A stretch of 64,000 bases of DNA from Mucilaginibacter saanensis (GTDB lineage: Bacteria; Bacteroidota; Bacteroidia; Sphingobacteriales; Sphingobacteriaceae). The translations under genes and the position numbers were made by a program. Under the pieces are notes generated by a model that worked only from the letters and a program-made list of their open reading frames with translations, had not been told where the DNA came from and searched no databases. Every line of letters begins with the position of its first letter. The first letter of the stretch is position 1. Below, piece by piece: positions 27,923 through 37,700 of the stretch. The stretch is from NCBI RefSeq assembly GCF_014200575.1, contig NZ_JACHBZ010000006.1, forward strand, positions 62,001 to 126,000. Direction: 5' to 3'.

Positions 27923-28631
27923 AAAGATAATACGAAAGCTCAAGAACAATCCCGAATACAAATTTGAAAATAATTACAGTATGCGGGAGCTGACCACTAT
28001 TCTGTGGGACAGGGGCACGCAGTTATCGCGTGGTACCTGGAAAAGGATGTTTTTCAAAAAGTCGGGTGGTTTGGTGTTTATCGGCTCGCATGTGGTTATT
28101 AATCATTCTTATCTTTTCTCTGCCGGTAAAAGCCTTATTATTGAAGATAATGTATACATCAATGCCTTGTCATCAGAGGGCATCATGATTAAAAATAATG
28201 TATCCATAGCCCGTAATTGTACCCTGATATGTACGGGTGTTATTGCCCAAAAAGGCAAGGGTATTATTATTGGCAATAACACCGGCATTAATGCGGGTAC
28301 ATATTTAGGCGGCCAGGGTGGTATTGAAATTGGCAACAACGTGATCATTGGTCCCGGGGTTAAGATATTTTCTGAAAATCATAACTTTTCTGATTTCAAC
28401 ATTAATATTAAAGATCAGGGTGTAACCCGCAACGGTGTTTTTATTAATGACAATTGCTGGATAGGAGCAGGCGTAACCATACTGGCCGGGGTAACCATTG
28501 GCGAGGGATGCGTAATTGCTGCCGGCAGCATTGTAACCAAAACTGTTGCGCCCCACTCCATAGTGGCAGGTGTGCCTGGTAAAGTACTAAAAAAACGCGG
28601 CGAACTGCTTGCCCAGCAAATTCCGGTATAA
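27912..28631 (+). CDS. Left-handed beta-helix acyltransferase (WbbJ-like)
   Basis: 239 aa from the ATG at 27912; the longer frame begins at a TTG inside the previous gene. Hexapeptide repeats (LIIEDNVYINALSSEGIMI, IIIGNNTGINAGTYLGG, IEIGNNVIIGPGVKI), the catalytic-type His in SENHNFSDF and the terminal VAGVPGKVLKKR. Predicted sugar O-acetyltransferase of the exopolysaccharide pathway. Confidence 0.85.
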   Translation: MLIEKIIRKLKNNPEYKFENNYSMRELTTILWDRGTQLSRGTWKRMFFKKSGGLVFIGSHVVINHSYLFSAGKSLIIEDNVYINALSSEGIMIKNNVSIARNCTLICTGVIAQKGKGIIIGNNTGINAGTYLGGQGGIEIGNNVIIGPGVKIFSENHNFSDFNINIKDQGVTRNGVFINDNCWIGAGVTILAGVTIGEGCVIAAGSIVTKTVAPHSIVAGVPGKVLKKRGELLAQQIPV

Positions 28632-28659
28632 CCAATCAATTACAGGCTGTAAAATATTT

Positions 28660-29205
28660 ATGATCACAAACAGTTACAATAAATTCAAGGGATCGCTGCT
28701 TTATATGGTTTGCAGCGTTATTGGCTGGCTGCCATTTCATATGTTAAGAATTTTTTTGCTGCGCTTGCTTAAGGCAAAAATAAGCTGGAAGGTTGGCCTG
28801 TACAGAGGTTTTGAGATCAGGAGCCCATGGAAGTTAAAAATAGGAGGCGGTACCATAGTGGGGCACAATGCCCTGCTTGATGCACGGATGGGCCTAATCA
28901 TCGGCAATAATGTAAACATCAGCAATGAAGTAATGATATGGACACTACACCACGACTATAATGCTACCGATTTTGCCCAGGCAGGGCAAGCAGTAATTAT
29001 TGAAGATTATGTTTGGCTGTGCTCACGGTGCATTATTTTACCCGGTGTTACGGTTGGTAAGGGCGCCGTGGTTGCAGCGGGCGCCGTTGTAACGCGTAAT
29101 GTAATGCCATATACCGTGGTAGGTGGCGTACCCGCCAAACAAATTGCCACGCGTAACCAAAACCTGACCTACGATTTGAGTAATGCGGTTTTACCCATTA
29201 TTTAA
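28660..29205 (+). CDS. Left-handed beta-helix acyltransferase
   Basis: 181 aa from the ATG at 28660; an upstream in-frame TTG overlaps the previous gene and is not favoured. A hydrophobic N-terminal stretch, then hexapeptide repeats (LIIGNNVNISNEVMIW, VIIEDYVWLCSRCIILPGV, VGKGAVVAAGAVV), His pair in TLHHDY and terminal GGVPAKQIATR. Likely acetyltransferase for the same polysaccharide. It converges on the next gene, with only three bases between the two stops. Confidence 0.85.
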   Translation: MITNSYNKFKGSLLYMVCSVIGWLPFHMLRIFLLRLLKAKISWKVGLYRGFEIRSPWKLKIGGGTIVGHNALLDARMGLIIGNNVNISNEVMIWTLHHDYNATDFAQAGQAVIIEDYVWLCSRCIILPGVTVGKGAVVAAGAVVTRNVMPYTVVGGVPAKQIATRNQNLTYDLSNAVLPII

Positions 29206-29208
29206 AAT

Positions 29209-29874
29209 TTAATACCACCACTTAATATCAGTTTTTAACACGCGCATCGGGTTGCCGCCAAAAATGGAGTTTTCACCGGTTAGCTTTTTGGTAACCATGG
29301 AGTTTGCGGCAACAATGCTACCCGATGGTATTACTGCTCCTTTTAAAATAGTACACTTGCAGCCCACCCATACGTTATCGCCAATAATAACCTCCTTCGG
29401 ATGGTTAAATACTTCTCCGTTGGCATCGGCAATGTGATGAAAATCGGTATCCATTACTAATGATTCCCATGATATACCGCTGTGGTTGCCAATTTCAATT
29501 TTTTTTGCGGCAACAAGCTGGCATTCAGTACTCATATTAAAATCGTCGCCAAAAATAAGTTGTGCGCTTTGGGCAACGTTAATTTTACAGCCATGCATAA
29601 TAAATGCGCGGCCGTTAAAAACCACATCGCCATATACCTCCCATACCGCCCTTGATCTTTTAAAATCGGCAATTCCTATAGCTCCGTAGCCAATTTGTAC
29701 CAATGCAGTTTTAATGGGACCATTGATAATTACGCGGCCTTTGGTTTTGTACAAAAAAACATTGTTGGATATTAAAACCGGGAACTTGATTGCTGTTTTA
29801 AACGGAAAATATCTGAAGTTAAAAATGATGCTCTTTAAGTTGATCCTTTTCAGGAATTTTAATGCTTTAATCAT
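29209..29874 (-). CDS. Left-handed beta-helix acyltransferase, opposite strand within exopolysaccharide cluster
   Basis: 221 aa. Hexapeptide repeats (AQSAQLIFGDDFNMSTECQ, IEIGNHSGISWESLVMDTD, VIIGDNVWVGCKCTILKGA, SGSIVAANSMV), His in MDTDFHH and terminal FGGNPMRVLK. It is the only gene in the cluster on the minus strand, tail to tail with another acyltransferase. The shared stretch is real protein on this strand: the plus-strand frames over it carry no family pattern. Separate promoter control would allow this modification to be switched independently of the main operon. Confidence 0.83.
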   Translation of the reverse strand: MIKALKFLKRINLKSIIFNFRYFPFKTAIKFPVLISNNVFLYKTKGRVIINGPIKTALVQIGYGAIGIADFKRSRAVWEVYGDVVFNGRAFIMHGCKINVAQSAQLIFGDDFNMSTECQLVAAKKIEIGNHSGISWESLVMDTDFHHIADANGEVFNHPKEVIIGDNVWVGCKCTILKGAVIPSGSIVAANSMVTKKLTGENSIFGGNPMRVLKTDIKWWY

Positions 29875-30144
29875 TATTTGATATTATTATTTCTGGAACT
29901 AATACGTATAAGTATAATAACTTTTAGGTGATTAATATTGTTCTTTTTGTTTATTCTCTTCGCTTTTTCATTTATTCTGTTCACTGCGTTTTTTCCGTGT
30001 TCTCTTTGTTCACATAGTCAAAATGCGTAGCTTTTACCTATGCTTCCCCGTATAACTATGCATGGTTTGATCAACGGATGTTAACGGATGATCCAAACCT
30101 CGAGTGCTGATTTATTATTGATAAAAGTATTAAAATATTATTAT

Positions 30145-31305
30145 ATGCGTATAGCTATCATTGGGACCAGGGGGATTCCGAACCACTACGGAGGTTTTGA
30201 ACAATGCGCCGAATATTTAGCGGCCGGGTTAGTTAAAAAAGGCTACGAGGTGCTCGTTTACAACTCTCATAACCATCCGTACCAGGGAAAAACCTGGAAT
30301 GGTGTTGAAATATGTCATTGTTATGATCCTGAATACAAATTAGGGGCTATAGGCCAGTTCTTGTACGATTATAACTGTATAAAAGATTTAAGAAAAAAGA
30401 AGTTTGACGTTATTTTACAGTTAGGCTATACCAGCAGCTCTGTATGGGGATGGCTTTTACCCAGAAACGTTGTTGTTACTACCAACATGGATGGGCTGGA
30501 GTGGACGAGGTCAAAATACTCCAAACCGGTGCAGCGGTTTTTACGCTTTGCAGAAAAACTTGCCGTAAGATATAGCGACTATTTAATAGCCGACTCCATT
30601 GAGATACAACGGTACCTGCAGGGTAAATACGATAAGAGAGCTACTTACATCCCTTACGGTGCCGAGCTGTTTGAAAATACTAACGATGCTGTGCTTGATG
30701 AGTTTAAGTTGAAAGCCAATCAGTACGATATGCTGATTGCCCGCATGGAACCCGAAAATAGTATTGAAACCATTTTAGATGGTGTGGTTAAAGCCGATAC
30801 CGGCCGCAAATTTCTGGTGGTGGGTAATGCCAGCAATGATTATGGTACCTACCTGCGCGCTAAATTTGACAGTTTTTCAAATATTAAGTTTTGCGGTGGT
30901 ATTTATGATATGGATAAACTTAATAATTTAAGATATTATTCAAACCTGTATTTTCATGGTCATACTGTGGGTGGTACTAACCCGTCGTTGCTGGAGGCAA
31001 TGGCATCCAACAGCCTTATTTGTTCAAATGATAATAAATTTAACCGGGCCGTGCTGGAGAACGATGCCCTGTACTTTCTAACCCCCGATGATGTAGCCGC
31101 ACATTTACTTACCGTGAATAAGAGCGCTGCCGGTTACGAGCAATTTATGGTCAACAACAAGCAAAAGATAACCGAACTGTACACTTGTGATACCATCATA
31201 AACTCTTATGCAGTACATTTTGAATCTATTGTATCTGAGCATACTAAGGTTTACAAACCTAAGGTGCGTGAAACAGAAGTGTCACTCCTTTTAGAAAATT
31301 CATAA
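30145..31305 (+). CDS. GT4 glycosyltransferase with DUF1972 N-terminal domain
   Basis: 386 aa from ATG 30145 (MRIAIIGTRGIPNHYGGFEQ is the usual start of the family; the longer frame adds 19 residues without homology-like features). The N-terminal half is DUF1972, found in rhamnosyl- and galactosyltransferases; the C-terminal half has the GT4 donor site, including HGHTVGGTNPSLLEAMAS (about 290-307). Probably transfers a sugar in repeat-unit assembly. A 270-base gap without genes precedes it, so it may start a second transcript together with the export lipoprotein. Confidence 0.88.
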   Translation: MRIAIIGTRGIPNHYGGFEQCAEYLAAGLVKKGYEVLVYNSHNHPYQGKTWNGVEICHCYDPEYKLGAIGQFLYDYNCIKDLRKKKFDVILQLGYTSSSVWGWLLPRNVVVTTNMDGLEWTRSKYSKPVQRFLRFAEKLAVRYSDYLIADSIEIQRYLQGKYDKRATYIPYGAELFENTNDAVLDEFKLKANQYDMLIARMEPENSIETILDGVVKADTGRKFLVVGNASNDYGTYLRAKFDSFSNIKFCGGIYDMDKLNNLRYYSNLYFHGHTVGGTNPSLLEAMASNSLICSNDNKFNRAVLENDALYFLTPDDVAAHLLTVNKSAAGYEQFMVNNKQKITELYTCDTIINSYAVHFESIVSEHTKVYKPKVRETEVSLLLENS

Positions 31306-31310
31306 ATTAT

Positions 31311-32120
31311 ATGCATATCAATAAATTGTTCAATTATTTACCGCTTGTTTTTACGGTAACTGTACTTGTTGTGTTTTTAAGTTCGTGCTCCTACAAGCAG
31401 AATCAGGCCTTTTTTGAAAAAAACTCCAGGGGACAGCAGGATACATCATTTAAAACGGGTGCGTACAAACCAATAGAGTATAAAATTAAGACAGGGGATA
31501 TATTACAGGTTCGGAATTTGCAGAGTATTAAACTAATCACCGATGATGCATCCTCAACCACCGCGTCTGGTGAGGGAGCGTCAGGAAGTGGCTCACAGGC
31601 GCTGGATTACCAGGTAGAAAGTGATGGTACCATTGCTTTACCAGTTATTGGCAGGGTAGCGGTAGTGGGATTGTCCAGGCTGGAAGCATCCAATAAGTTA
31701 GATGATATCTATCGTAAAAATGTGCTCAAAAATCCCATTATCGAGGTTAAGGTTATTAACTTAAAGGTTACCTTAATGGGGGCGGTAGCCAAACCCGGTA
31801 ATTACCCTTTAGTAAAAGACGAAACCACCCTGATGGAAATGTTGGGCGAGGCCGGTGGCATTACAGAAAAGGGAAATGAGCGTAAGGTGAGGATACTAAG
31901 AGGAGGAGGCTTACAGAGTAAACAAATTATTGAGGTTGATCTGGACGATGTATCTGCGTTAACCAATCCTTCAACCATTCTGCAAAACCAGGATATTGTT
32001 TATGTAGAACAAAACAAGCGTACCATACGTAACGACAAATTACAGAGTTTAACAACACTTGCCCAGCCTGCATTGCTGTTGCTGAACACGGCCTTGATTA
32101 TTCTTACACTACGAAAATAA
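31311..32120 (+). CDS. Wza-like outer-membrane polysaccharide export lipoprotein
   Basis: 269 aa. Lipoprotein signal with Cys26 (VVFLSSC). The polysaccharide export (Poly_export) domain covers about 55-150, beginning YKIKTGDILQVR, followed by an SLBB domain (VTLMGAVAKPGNYPL, about 159-173). The C-terminus ends in one hydrophobic helix (PALLLLNTALIILTLR), as expected for the membrane-spanning helix of Wza-type channels. It would form the outer-membrane exit for the polymer in partnership with the Wzc-like kinase. Confidence 0.92.
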   Translation: MHINKLFNYLPLVFTVTVLVVFLSSCSYKQNQAFFEKNSRGQQDTSFKTGAYKPIEYKIKTGDILQVRNLQSIKLITDDASSTTASGEGASGSGSQALDYQVESDGTIALPVIGRVAVVGLSRLEASNKLDDIYRKNVLKNPIIEVKVINLKVTLMGAVAKPGNYPLVKDETTLMEMLGEAGGITEKGNERKVRILRGGGLQSKQIIEVDLDDVSALTNPSTILQNQDIVYVEQNKRTIRNDKLQSLTTLAQPALLLLNTALIILTLRK

Positions 32121-32149
32121 CGAAAGCCTTACTTTACCTATCATAAAAG

Positions 32150-32180
32150 AATCCCCGGTAGTATTAATTACCAGGGATTT
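32150..32180. terminator. Terminator at the end of the exopolysaccharide cluster
   Basis: Stem AATCCC/GGGATT plus GGTA/TACC with a single C-A mismatch, 8-base loop and a following T-rich stretch. Situated 29 bases after the Wza-like stop and before the converging MFS gene; A-rich sequence on the other side means it could serve both strands. Confidence 0.7.
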
Positions 32181-32224
32181 CTTGTTTAAAATGAATCCTA
32201 TAAATTATCGCGATTGATTTGTGA

Positions 32225-33454
32225 TCAAGCTAATTTCTTTTTAGGCTCCAGGTTGGGTAAAAATGAGGTTAGGATACCTATCAGGGGCAGGTAGGCGCAA
32301 ACCTGAAAAACATAATTAATGCTGGTACTATCGGCCAGTTTGCCAAGTATAGCCGATCCTAAACCGCCCATCCCGAAGGCAAAACCAAAAAACAGACCAG
32401 CTATGGTACCCACTTTTCCCGGCATCAGCTCCTGTGCATAAACCAATATAGCCGAAAATGCTGATGAGATGATAACACCAATAATAACGGACAGCATGGT
32501 TGTCCAGAACAGGTTGGCGTAAGGCAGCATCATGGTAAATGGTGCAACCCCCAAAATAGATATCCAGATAATATACTTGCGGCCAAAACGATCACCCAAC
32601 GGGCCACCGGCCATTGTACCCGCAGCAACAGCTCCCAGGAAAATAAATAAATGTATCTGTGAGCTTTGCACACTTAAATGAAATTTATCAATCAGGAAAA
32701 AGGTATAATAACTGGTGATGCTGGCCAGGTAAAAATATTTTGAAAATATAAGTACGATAAGTATCCCCAGGGATACAGAGATCCGCCGGGCAGATAATTT
32801 ATGGTGCGCAACTACGGGTTCTTTAGCCGCTTTTGTTTTAGGTTTAACCATGCCCTTATACCAGGTACCTATATAAAACAAAATAACAATGCCCAGTAAA
32901 GCCACTAACGAGAACCACATTACGCTGCCCTGGCCAAAAGGTACCACAATAAGGGCTGCCAGTAAGGGGCCTAAGGCGCTACCCGCGTTGCCGCCCAGTT
33001 GAAAGATAGATTGCGCAAGCCCGCGTTTGCCGCCCGACGCCAGATGCGCCACGCGCGATGATTCCGGGTGAAATATAGATGAGCCTACCCCAATAAGGGC
33101 TACCGATAGCAATATCCAGTAGAAGCTGGAAGCCAGTGCAAGGCATACCAGCCCCATTAAGGTAAAGCTCATGCCTACAGACAATGAATAGGGCTTGGGC
33201 TTTTTATCGGTATACATGCCTACAAAAGGCTGTAAAAGTGATGCCGAAAGCTGGTAGGTTAAGGTTACCAAACCAATGTCGCTAAAACTTAAATGATAAT
33301 TTGTTTTAATGAGCGGATAGATGGATGGTATTACAGACTGTAACATATCGTTCAGTAAATGCGACAGGCTGATGGTGAAAAGTATGGAATATACTGTTTT
33401 TTCGGCTACGGCCTTGGTTTGCTCCAATGGTTCTGATAGTGAGTTATTCGTCAT
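32225..33454 (-). CDS. MFS transporter, fosmidomycin-resistance (Fsr) type
   Basis: 409 aa from ATG 33454; the open frame extends to a TTG at 33508 inside the regulator gene, which is less likely. Twelve predicted membrane helices. The pattern LLNDMLQSVIPSIYPLIK at the start and VGSSIFHPESSRVAHLASGG (about 120-139) are characteristic of the Fsr branch of the major facilitator superfamily, whose members export drugs such as fosmidomycin or transport unknown natural substrates. It is downstream of a GntR/FadR regulator gene on the same strand and has a copy of the putative operator over its start, so its expression is probably ligand-controlled. Confidence 0.88.
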   Translation of the reverse strand: MTNNSLSEPLEQTKAVAEKTVYSILFTISLSHLLNDMLQSVIPSIYPLIKTNYHLSFSDIGLVTLTYQLSASLLQPFVGMYTDKKPKPYSLSVGMSFTLMGLVCLALASSFYWILLSVALIGVGSSIFHPESSRVAHLASGGKRGLAQSIFQLGGNAGSALGPLLAALIVVPFGQGSVMWFSLVALLGIVILFYIGTWYKGMVKPKTKAAKEPVVAHHKLSARRISVSLGILIVLIFSKYFYLASITSYYTFFLIDKFHLSVQSSQIHLFIFLGAVAAGTMAGGPLGDRFGRKYIIWISILGVAPFTMMLPYANLFWTTMLSVIIGVIISSAFSAILVYAQELMPGKVGTIAGLFFGFAFGMGGLGSAILGKLADSTSINYVFQVCAYLPLIGILTSFLPNLEPKKKLA

Positions 33455-33466
33455 ATCATCTGATGA
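33451..33466. promoter_or_regulatory. Putative GntR operator at the MFS start
   Basis: TCATATCATCTGATGA. Its core TCATCTGATGA is a perfect palindrome about the central base. It differs by a single base from the site at 34137-34152, which sits at the regulator's own start. Two such copies, each at a gene start in the same two-gene unit, indicate the binding site of the FadR-type regulator. Confidence 0.6.
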
Positions 33467-33480
33467 ATTTATGTAAAAAA

Positions 33481-34140
33481 TTATTGACTTATGATTTGGG
33501 TTATACAATCCCAGGCTTTTTTGCCATCGCGCGCTTTAATACTTTCATACAGATCCTGGTGTAAACGGTCGGTTGTTCTGAATATGTCAAGGTTAGGATA
33601 GATATTCAGGAACCAGTTTTTCAATTGTATTGAGAATGACTGGTACAGATCTGTCAGGATGGGGTTGCCGGCAGCTTCGGCAATACTCATATGAAAATCT
33701 ATATCGGCCTGTATGCAATCTTCAATCGGCCCGGTTTGTGCCAGTAAATTGCGTTTATCAAGCATGGCTTTTATCTTTTTAATTTGAGCTTCGGTGTGGT
33801 TTGCGGCAGCTTTTTCGGCAATTTTCATTTCAAGCAGCTGGCGTACCTCGTCAAGATCCTGTGCTTCGGCGCGTTTTAAACGTTGGTGTAATGGCTCGGT
33901 GATACCTGCATGGGCCTCAATAAAAGTACCCACCCCTTGCTGTACCCGTAACAGACCTGAATTAGCCAGAATACGGATTGCTTCGCGGATAGATGATCGC
34001 CCGACACCAAACTTTTTCATAAGTTCGGGTTCAGTAGGCAGCTGTTCGTTTACCTGGTACGCTCCCTCTATGATGGCAATACGCAATAGCTCTGCAACTT
34101 CTTCGGCAAGTGATTTTTTGTTAATTAACATATTCATCAT
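33481..34140 (-). CDS. GntR family transcriptional regulator (FadR subfamily)
   Basis: 219 aa from ATG 34140; ATG 34137 and 34131 are alternatives, and the open frame to 34155 begins with TTG. N-terminal winged helix-turn-helix (QLPTEPELMKKFGVGRSSIREAIRILANSGLL, given here as segments QLPTEPELMKKF and GVGRSSIREAIRIL) then the VQQGVGTFI wing, and a C-terminal all-helical FCD ligand domain (about 85-215) with the DIDFHMSIAEAAGN His-containing segment. FadR-type regulators respond to organic acids. It probably represses itself and the MFS gene through the two palindromes. The very short leader predicted from the promoter favours one of the later ATGs. Confidence 0.88.
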   Translation of the reverse strand: MMNMLINKKSLAEEVAELLRIAIIEGAYQVNEQLPTEPELMKKFGVGRSSIREAIRILANSGLLRVQQGVGTFIEAHAGITEPLHQRLKRAEAQDLDEVRQLLEMKIAEKAAANHTEAQIKKIKAMLDKRNLLAQTGPIEDCIQADIDFHMSIAEAAGNPILTDLYQSFSIQLKNWFLNIYPNLDIFRTTDRLHQDLYESIKARDGKKAWDCITQIISQ

Positions 34141-34152
34141 ATCATCTGACGA
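34137..34152. promoter_or_regulatory. Putative GntR operator at the regulator start (autoregulation)
   Basis: TCATATCATCTGACGA, 15 of 16 bases identical to the site at 33451-33466. It covers the predicted transcription start of the regulator gene, the usual place for an autorepressor site. Confidence 0.6.
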
Positions 34153-34182
34153 CAAAAATATAAATTGTTTATTAAAAACAAA
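34153..34182 (-). promoter_or_regulatory. Bacteroidota-type promoter of the GntR-MFS unit
   Basis: On the minus strand TATTTTTG (34160-34153) matches TAnnTTTG, and TTTG (34182-34179) lies 18 bases upstream as the -33 element. Transcription would begin within the adjacent operator. Confidence 0.55.
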
Positions 34183-34707
34183 ACTTTTATTAAAGTGATG
34201 TTAAACACCTGATAAAAATGTGTTATGGCAATGATTTGGCGTTTTTGTAACAAATTCCATACATAAAATATATTTTATCTATAGATTTGGTAGTCTTTCA
34301 ATTAATTGATATGTTTGTCGCGTCAAAATAAAAAACGAAGTGATGAAAACTTCTTTACACAAATTAACACAACCGATAAACAGCAATGCAATGCAAGGCC
34401 CCCTCCGTGCAATAATAATGTGTTGTTGTTGCCAATAAGTTACTTTTCCAAACATAAATTTTCATGCCCGGGTAGTCCATCATTATTAAATGAGGCTGCT
34501 TTAAAAAATTAAAAAGGCTTATGCCTTTAATGATATTACTATTTTAAATTTTCCAGATGAACGTATAAAACGCATCATAAAAAAAACCGGCAAGGAAGCC
34601 TCGCCGGTTACATTAAAAGGAAAGATCAGCTACGTAACGCCAATCACTCACTGACCTTCCGTCAAGTTTTACTAACAATAAATTATTAAATAAAACCCGT
34701 TAAATAT
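34183..34707. other. Gene-free leader region between the divergent GntR and SusC genes
   Basis: About 525 bases. It holds a possible plus-strand -7 box (TAGATTTG, 34282-34289, without a well-spaced TTG) and the strong hairpin described separately at 34585-34609. The one open frame in it (34306-34512) has no sensible composition. The length is unusual for a simple SusC promoter. Confidence 0.5.
34585..34609 (-). terminator. Strong hairpin with T-run on the minus strand, upstream of SusC
   Basis: AACCGGC/GCCGGTT outer stem and AGG/CCT inner stem; on the minus strand it is followed by a run of nine T. This has full terminator form, but only for transcripts moving away from SusC. On the plus strand the hairpin lies about 100 bases before the SusC start and has no T-run. 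It may stop antisense transcription or form part of the SusC leader. Confidence 0.55.
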
Positions 34708-37700
34708 ATGGAAATATATATCCATGCTATACCATTTTATAAAAAGCTTATAACGCTACTCTTACTTTTTTCCATTCCAATAATACTGCGGGCACAAACA
34801 GAGGAACCTGCAACCATTAACTCACACCTTACAGGTGCTGTAATTGACGCCGTTACCCATGAGTCCCTACCCGGTGCGGCGGTACAGATAGCCGGAACCA
34901 CCCACTCTGTAGCTACAGACAAGGATGGCAGATTTTCGTTTGTAACCGGTCAAAAGTTTCCATATACACTTATCATTACCTACATAGGTTATGATAAACA
35001 GGAGGTTACTGCCAATGGCAGTCCCGTAACCATTCTTTTAAAACAATCAATACGTGCTTTAAATGATGTGGTAGTTGTGGGGTATGGTACACAAAGCCGT
35101 AAATCATTAACCGGTTCGGTATCAACCATCAATGCCGATGAGGTACGCAACAAACCCGTAGCCAGCTTTGACCAGCAATTACAGGGTAAGGCAGCCGGTG
35201 TACAGGTAACCGCCGGTACAGGTATCCCCGGCGATGGTTTGTTTTTCCGCATCCGGGGCAGCACGTCTATTAACGCCGGTAATGATCCGTTATATGTAAT
35301 TGATGGTGTATTTATCAATAATCAATCGCTGCAAAAAATTACTACGCAGGGGCAGGCCAATAACCCGCTGGCTGATATTAATCCTGCCGATATAGAGAGT
35401 ATCAGTATATTGAAGGATGCCGATGCTACGGCTATTTATGGTGCGCGTGCCGCCAATGGGGTAGTGCTGATCACCACCAAAAGGGGCAAATACAATACAG
35501 CGCCCAAGGTTAACCTGAATACTTATTTTGGTTTTGCCACGGCGCCCAAACTGTGGAATCTGGTAACCGGTCCTGAACATGCCGAACTGGTTAACGAGCT
35601 ATACCGCAATACCGAGGCTGATGCTATTGCTGCAGGAAACCAGTCGGCTATTGCTACTTACCAGTATCAGCCTTTCAGGGCATTAACTGATAATCCAACT
35701 GCTTCACCCGCTCCACGTGGTTTGCCGCAGGATCAGCCAACGTATGATCGTTTGCATGACGTGTTCCGCACGGGTTTTATTCAAAACTATGATGCCTCGG
35801 TTTCGGGTGGCAACGATAAAACAAGGTATTATGTAGGTGGCGGCTTTAACAGCCAGCAGGCCGATCTGAAAACCAATGATTTTCAGCGCGGGAGCTTTAA
35901 ATTTAACCTTGATCAAAAAATAAGCGACATATTCAGCATTGGTACAAGTACCCTGCTTTCACAAACTTACAGAACAAATGCAAGGGTGGGCGATGGGCCG
36001 CAAGGAGGTATCTTACAATCGGCCTTGCATACCCCAACCTATTTACCCAAAGTAAATGCCGATGGCAGCCCCGCAAAATGGGCAGGTTTTGATAACCTGG
36101 ATGTGCTGATCAACAATACCAACATGCACTCCAAAAGCGATCGCCTGATCAGCAATATTTATGCAGATGCCAATATTACCCCCGATCTGAAATTCCGCAC
36201 CAGCTGGAGCGTTGACTATAATACCTATAACGAATATCAATACTGGAACAGCACCACTATATTAGGAGCAGCCAATCATAACCTTGGTACATCAAGTATC
36301 AGCACCAACTCTATCTGGACAAATGAGCAAACATTAACTTACAATAAGGTTATTGCCAACAAACACACTTTTAGCGCATTGGTGGGTAACACCTTACAGG
36401 GCAACGTAAATGCACAAACGCTGGCACAGGGTACCAATTTTCCTAATGATTCTTATCAGCAAATAGCTTCGGCATCTTCTACCACCTCTTCGTCTTTAGA
36501 GAACAAGTATAACCTGTCGTCGTTTTTTTCAAGGGTTACCTATAACTATGCCGGTAAGTATTTTATAGAAGGTAATTTCAGGGCAGATGCATCGTCCAAA
36601 TTTGGTAAGGATCACCGCTGGGGATATTTCCCGTCGGCAGGTGTGGCCTGGCAGGCTAAGGAAGAGGATTTCCTGAAAAATGTAAACTTTATAAGCAATC
36701 TTAAAATACGCAGCAGCATTGGTTTAACCGGTAACCAGAACGGTATTAACAATTTTGCTTCACGCGGCTTATGGCAGGCAGGCGCTAACTACCAGGACAA
36801 TCCCGGTACGGTACCTTTCCAGCTGGCCAACCCCGATCTGAAATGGGAAACCACCAGGCAAATAAACGTTGGTCTTGATGCCGGTTTCTTTAATAACCGC
36901 CTCGGCCTTGAGTTTAACGTGTATGATAAATACACCACCGGACTATTGCTTAACCTGCCGCTTGCCCAAAGTTCAGGCTTTACCTCCATCATAAAAAATG
37001 CCGGCGAAATGAGCAATAAAGGCTTTGAACTGGCTATTAACAGCACCAATATTAAAGGGAAGGATTTTACCTGGCAAACCAGTTTTAACATATCACACAA
37101 TGCCAATAAAATTGAAAAACTGCCTATTCCTATAGATGCCTCTTACGCTGCTATCAGAATGCAGCAAGGGTACTCCATGAACTCATTTTATGTGTATAAA
37201 CAACTGTATGTTGATCCAAAAACCGGGAATGCCATCTATCAGCATGCCGATGGTACTACAGGCACCACCGTTACCGCCGCCGATAAGGTTTTTGACGGCA
37301 GTGGTTTGCCTAAGTTTTTTGGAGGTTTAAATAACACGTTTACCTACAAGGGTTTTGACCTGAGTGTATTCTTCAATTTTGAAACCGGTAACAAGGTTTA
37401 CAACAACAACGCTTACTTTTTAGAAGGCGGCGGTACCCGTGATGACCGTCGTGCTATGGATACATACCAGCTTAGGCGCTGGCAAAAGCCGGGTGATATT
37501 ACCGATGTGCCGCGTTTAACGGCCTTGGGTTCTAATTATACCCTGAGCCCGGTTAGCCGCTTTATTGAGGATGGTTCATTCCTGAGGCTGAGCAACGTAA
37601 ACCTCGGATATACACTGCCTAAAGCTGTTGCCGAACGAATAAAGGCAGCATCGGTACGCATTTATTTCAGCGGATCAAACCTGTGGTTATTGACACATTA

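Noticed and set aside
34306..34512. 68-residue open frame upstream of the second SusC
   Set aside because: Odd composition, no domain, no promoter with fitting spacing; judged to be chance.
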